NCBI GenBank assembly: GCA_964017155.1
Contig: OZ024858.1
Coordinates: 30,688,687 to 30,752,686 of the forward strand
Direction: 5' to 3'
Origin: Oasisia sp. SBJ-2009
Lineage: Eukaryota; Annelida; Polychaeta; Sabellida; Siboglinidae
Length of the DNA stretch: 64,000 nt
Positions 61,593 through 64,000 of this stretch are shown here, in pieces. The notes below the pieces were generated by a model. That model searched no databases, was not told where the DNA came from, and saw only the letters and a program-made list of their open reading frames with translations. The position numbers were made by a program, and so were the translations under genes. The stretch's first letter is position 1. Each line of letters begins with the position of its first letter.

Positions 61593-62057
61593 TTACGACA
61601 GTAGGGAAAATGGTTGCGAAGAATTAATATTGCTCAAGAAAGACGCCGGTGCACAACAGTGACGCGAGGAGGTAATTTCATTTTTGGGTCTGAGAACCGC
61701 CGGAGCTTCAACAAACACTACTCCGCTTTCCCCGCTATAAGGGAAACCCACGTAAAATGGGATACTCGGGTAATATGAGAAAACGCTATACGCAAAGAAT
61801 AGTGCTGCCGCAAAGCGTATTTGCGCTTCCAACTAGCGTAGCGGGATTTGCTGACTACTATGCAAACCAATTCTTATGCAATACTTCGCGTGGATTGAAA
61901 CAATCGTTTTTAATCCTTAGGTTTGACCCCTTGCTAAATTGTTTGTTTGACGATCCTTTAAGTTTGCTAAGTAACAACTTGTTATATCTCAACTTCGAAT
62001 GTCGTGAAGATGTAGTATTAGTTTATGAGTGTTTCAGCGTATAATAGTTTTTTGTGA
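61593..62057. other. No gene established
   Basis: Unique sequence with no supported exon, promoter or repeat. Confidence 0.4.
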
Positions 62058-62268
62058 GAGTGAGCGTGCGCGTGCGCGTGTGCGCGTGTGTGCGCGTGTG
62101 TGCGCGTGTGTGCGCGTGTGTGCGCGTGTGTGCGCGTGTGTGCGCGTGTGTGCGCGTGTGTGCGCGTGCGCGTGCGCATGTGTGCGCGTGCGTGCGCGTG
62201 TGTGCGCGTGCGCGTGTGTGCGCGTGCGCGCGTGTGCGCGTGCGCGTGTGCGCGCGTGCGAGCATGTG
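62058..62268. repeat. GT/GC alternating tract
   Basis: Repeats of tgtgtgcgcg type, 210 bases of nearly strict purine-pyrimidine alternation. Confidence 0.95.
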
Positions 62269-62858
62269 TGTGTTTGCGTGTTGTCCACACATTTTCGCGG
62301 CGTCTATGGCGCACAGACACCCAATCGTTGCAATTCCTATATTAATAATTTATGAAGTAGACTGTTCATCACAAGTACATACAAGTAACTGACGGGAATT
62401 GGCATGTATTGAGAAACACACTGAGATAACGCCTCTAAAATGACGCCTGCGGCTGTGAGAACGAGACGTGGTGGTGCCACCTGACGGAACATTGTTAATT
62501 GAGCGAGCGAGCCAGTCAAAAATAATCTATTTTGTTGTATTTTGGACACATGACCCGCTGCGCAAGAATATTGCTATGAATTGTCAAAAGAATGTTCACT
62601 GCCATTATGTAATAATGTAGAAAACACCAGCCACTGCCTTTACACTCTGTTACATGCTAAGTATAAAACTGCTCTTACTTATACTTTATAGTCTTATTTA
62701 AGCCTAAGAATATGAGACTCTTGTTTGGTAAGCCGAACTTACTGCCATGGCGGCTGATTCGAGTGCGTCGTGTGGCTGTCACCTTCATTTCACACAAAGG
62801 TTATACGTATTAGGCCTATATCTGAATTTAATTCGGCTAGCATCAGTCTGTTTCCACA
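62269..62858. other. Upstream region of the candidate gene at the right edge
   Basis: Contains gccatggcggctgatt at 62745, which matches a YY1-type core and also carries an ATG that would open a 51-codon upstream frame. No TATA box is obvious. Confidence 0.35.
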
Positions 62859-62932
62859 ATGTGGGCTTGGCTCGGAAATTTTGGCGGCAGCATCCCGGTT
62901 GATTTGAGAGAACTGAGACAGGATAACTACAG
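62859..62932 (+). CDS. Candidate first coding exon of a gene running off the right edge
   Basis: ATG with A at -3 (ccacaATGt), 24 codons (MWAWLGNFGGSIPVDLRELR and on), ending at a consensus donor tacag|gtgaag in phase 2. The segment is amphipathic and protein-like, and golgin-type proteins have a broadly similar Trp/Gly-rich start, but I cannot name it. No further exon was found to 64000. Confidence 0.38.
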
Positions 62933-63583
62933 GTGAAGAGACAGACATGTTGTAATTGCATTGATTATACTCCGTAATTCTAGCTTTTCAGATAGGTTAT
63001 TATTGCTGTAAAGTAGAATATCGTCACGAAATGTGTGATAAGTGCTTATAGGGTTAGGAATCTGAAGAGGTCTCGGGGATACAATTAAGCGTAAAATAGT
63101 TGTGGGAGAGGTGTTCGTTGCCCTCACTATTTTGTGATGGGGTGGATATTTTAGTATCATTGTTTTGTGCGACAAAAATGACTCTTTCCAAATATTCAAA
63201 CATATGACAATGTGACTTTGCCTACGAATTGTCAATATTAGCTGTGTAGCGTTCACAATAGAAAGCGGCAGCTCACTGCTAATGTAACGACTTCGTAGGC
63301 AGATTTGCAGATTCGAAACGAAAGGAATCTAAGCTGTTCAAACGCACTGTTAAACATGCAAGGTCGATCGCTTCGATGTGAATACCTGGTCAGACATTAG
63401 TCATCGTGTTTACCGACTGTCGTAAAACACGTCGTAGCACGTACATGACATGCTACATTCATCGTGTTGCATACGTATGCGCTACGTTAAAACGCACTGT
63501 TAACAACACTCGGGCGATCGCTTCAGTGTGAATAGCCTCTCAGAGTCTAGTCCTCATGTTTATTGAACTCCATCAAACATGTC

Positions 63584-63587
<4 letters not shown>
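62933..63587. other. No gene seen, possibly intron
   Basis: Two related stretches near 63300-63410 and 63480-63560 share aaacgcactgttaa, cgatcgcttc and tgtgaata, a short direct duplication of about 160 bases. Confidence 0.5.
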
Positions 63588-63895
<308 letters not shown>

Positions 63896-64000
63896 TATAC
63901 TGCATGCAATATCTGGTAGACCTATATACGCACCTATACGGGAAAACTCCATTGCACCAAAACCAAACAGTTACAGAATATGAACATGTTACATGGATGA

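Noticed and set aside
61103..61604. Open frames of more than 150 codons (RHDTT or VSCRV repeats)
   Set aside because: A pure pentanucleotide repeat reads open in several frames; no coding evidence.
62018..62392. Overlapping open frames in the GT/GC tract
   Set aside because: Composition artefact of the tandem repeat.

Overview
The window is nuclear DNA from an animal, most likely a marine invertebrate such as a cephalochordate, ambulacrarian or lophotrochozoan; the species cannot be fixed from the sequence. Grounds: spliced genes with GT-AG introns from 0.4 to 9 kb, very many long (GT)n, (AT)n and (CT)n microsatellites, a CR1-type LINE whose ORF1 has a zinc finger and an SGNH esterase, SUEL-lectin and PDLIM/Zasp-type PDZ exons, and CpG-poor and CpG-rich domains side by side.

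0-24 kb is transposon-rich. A broken multi-copy protein fragment lies on the minus strand at the left edge, followed by a diverged tandem repeat. From about 1.74 to 11.15 kb is a very large inverted-repeat (foldback-like) element. An apparently intact LINE (2.65-7.51 kb) is inserted in its left arm, and its core holds a candidate secreted-protein exon. LINE ORF1 ends in a perfect U UUA AAC slippery heptamer directly before its UAG, and ORF2 has no ATG ahead of its endonuclease, so -1 frameshifting is the likely way ORF2 is made. Further right are a hAT-like element (12.4-13.7 kb) and a TA-flanked inverted-repeat element (19.2-22.8 kb) carrying a decayed protein with a CXC-type Cys tail.

24.6-29.5 kb holds a six-exon plus-strand gene for a predicted 509-residue type I membrane protein: signal peptide, two SUEL-like lectin domains, Thr-rich stalk, transmembrane helix and a 190-residue tail with nine tyrosines, including an ITIM-like and a Grb2-type motif.

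32-55 kb holds a PDLIM/Zasp-type gene. Its PDZ domain is split over exons 9 kb apart, with a MEF2 consensus site upstream. The reading frame ends in exon 3 with a TAG lying exactly on a consensus splice donor. Its long introns are CpG-poor and contain a Tigger/pogo-like element (49.4-50.2 kb) with a fossil transposase C-terminus.

55-64 kb is mostly simple-sequence DNA: a perfect 47-bp hairpin, compound hexanucleotide and pentanucleotide arrays, a Z-DNA-prone GT/GC tract and a 300-bp CA tract. It also holds two candidate exons and one broken minus-strand coding fragment. No rRNA, tRNA or CRISPR was found.
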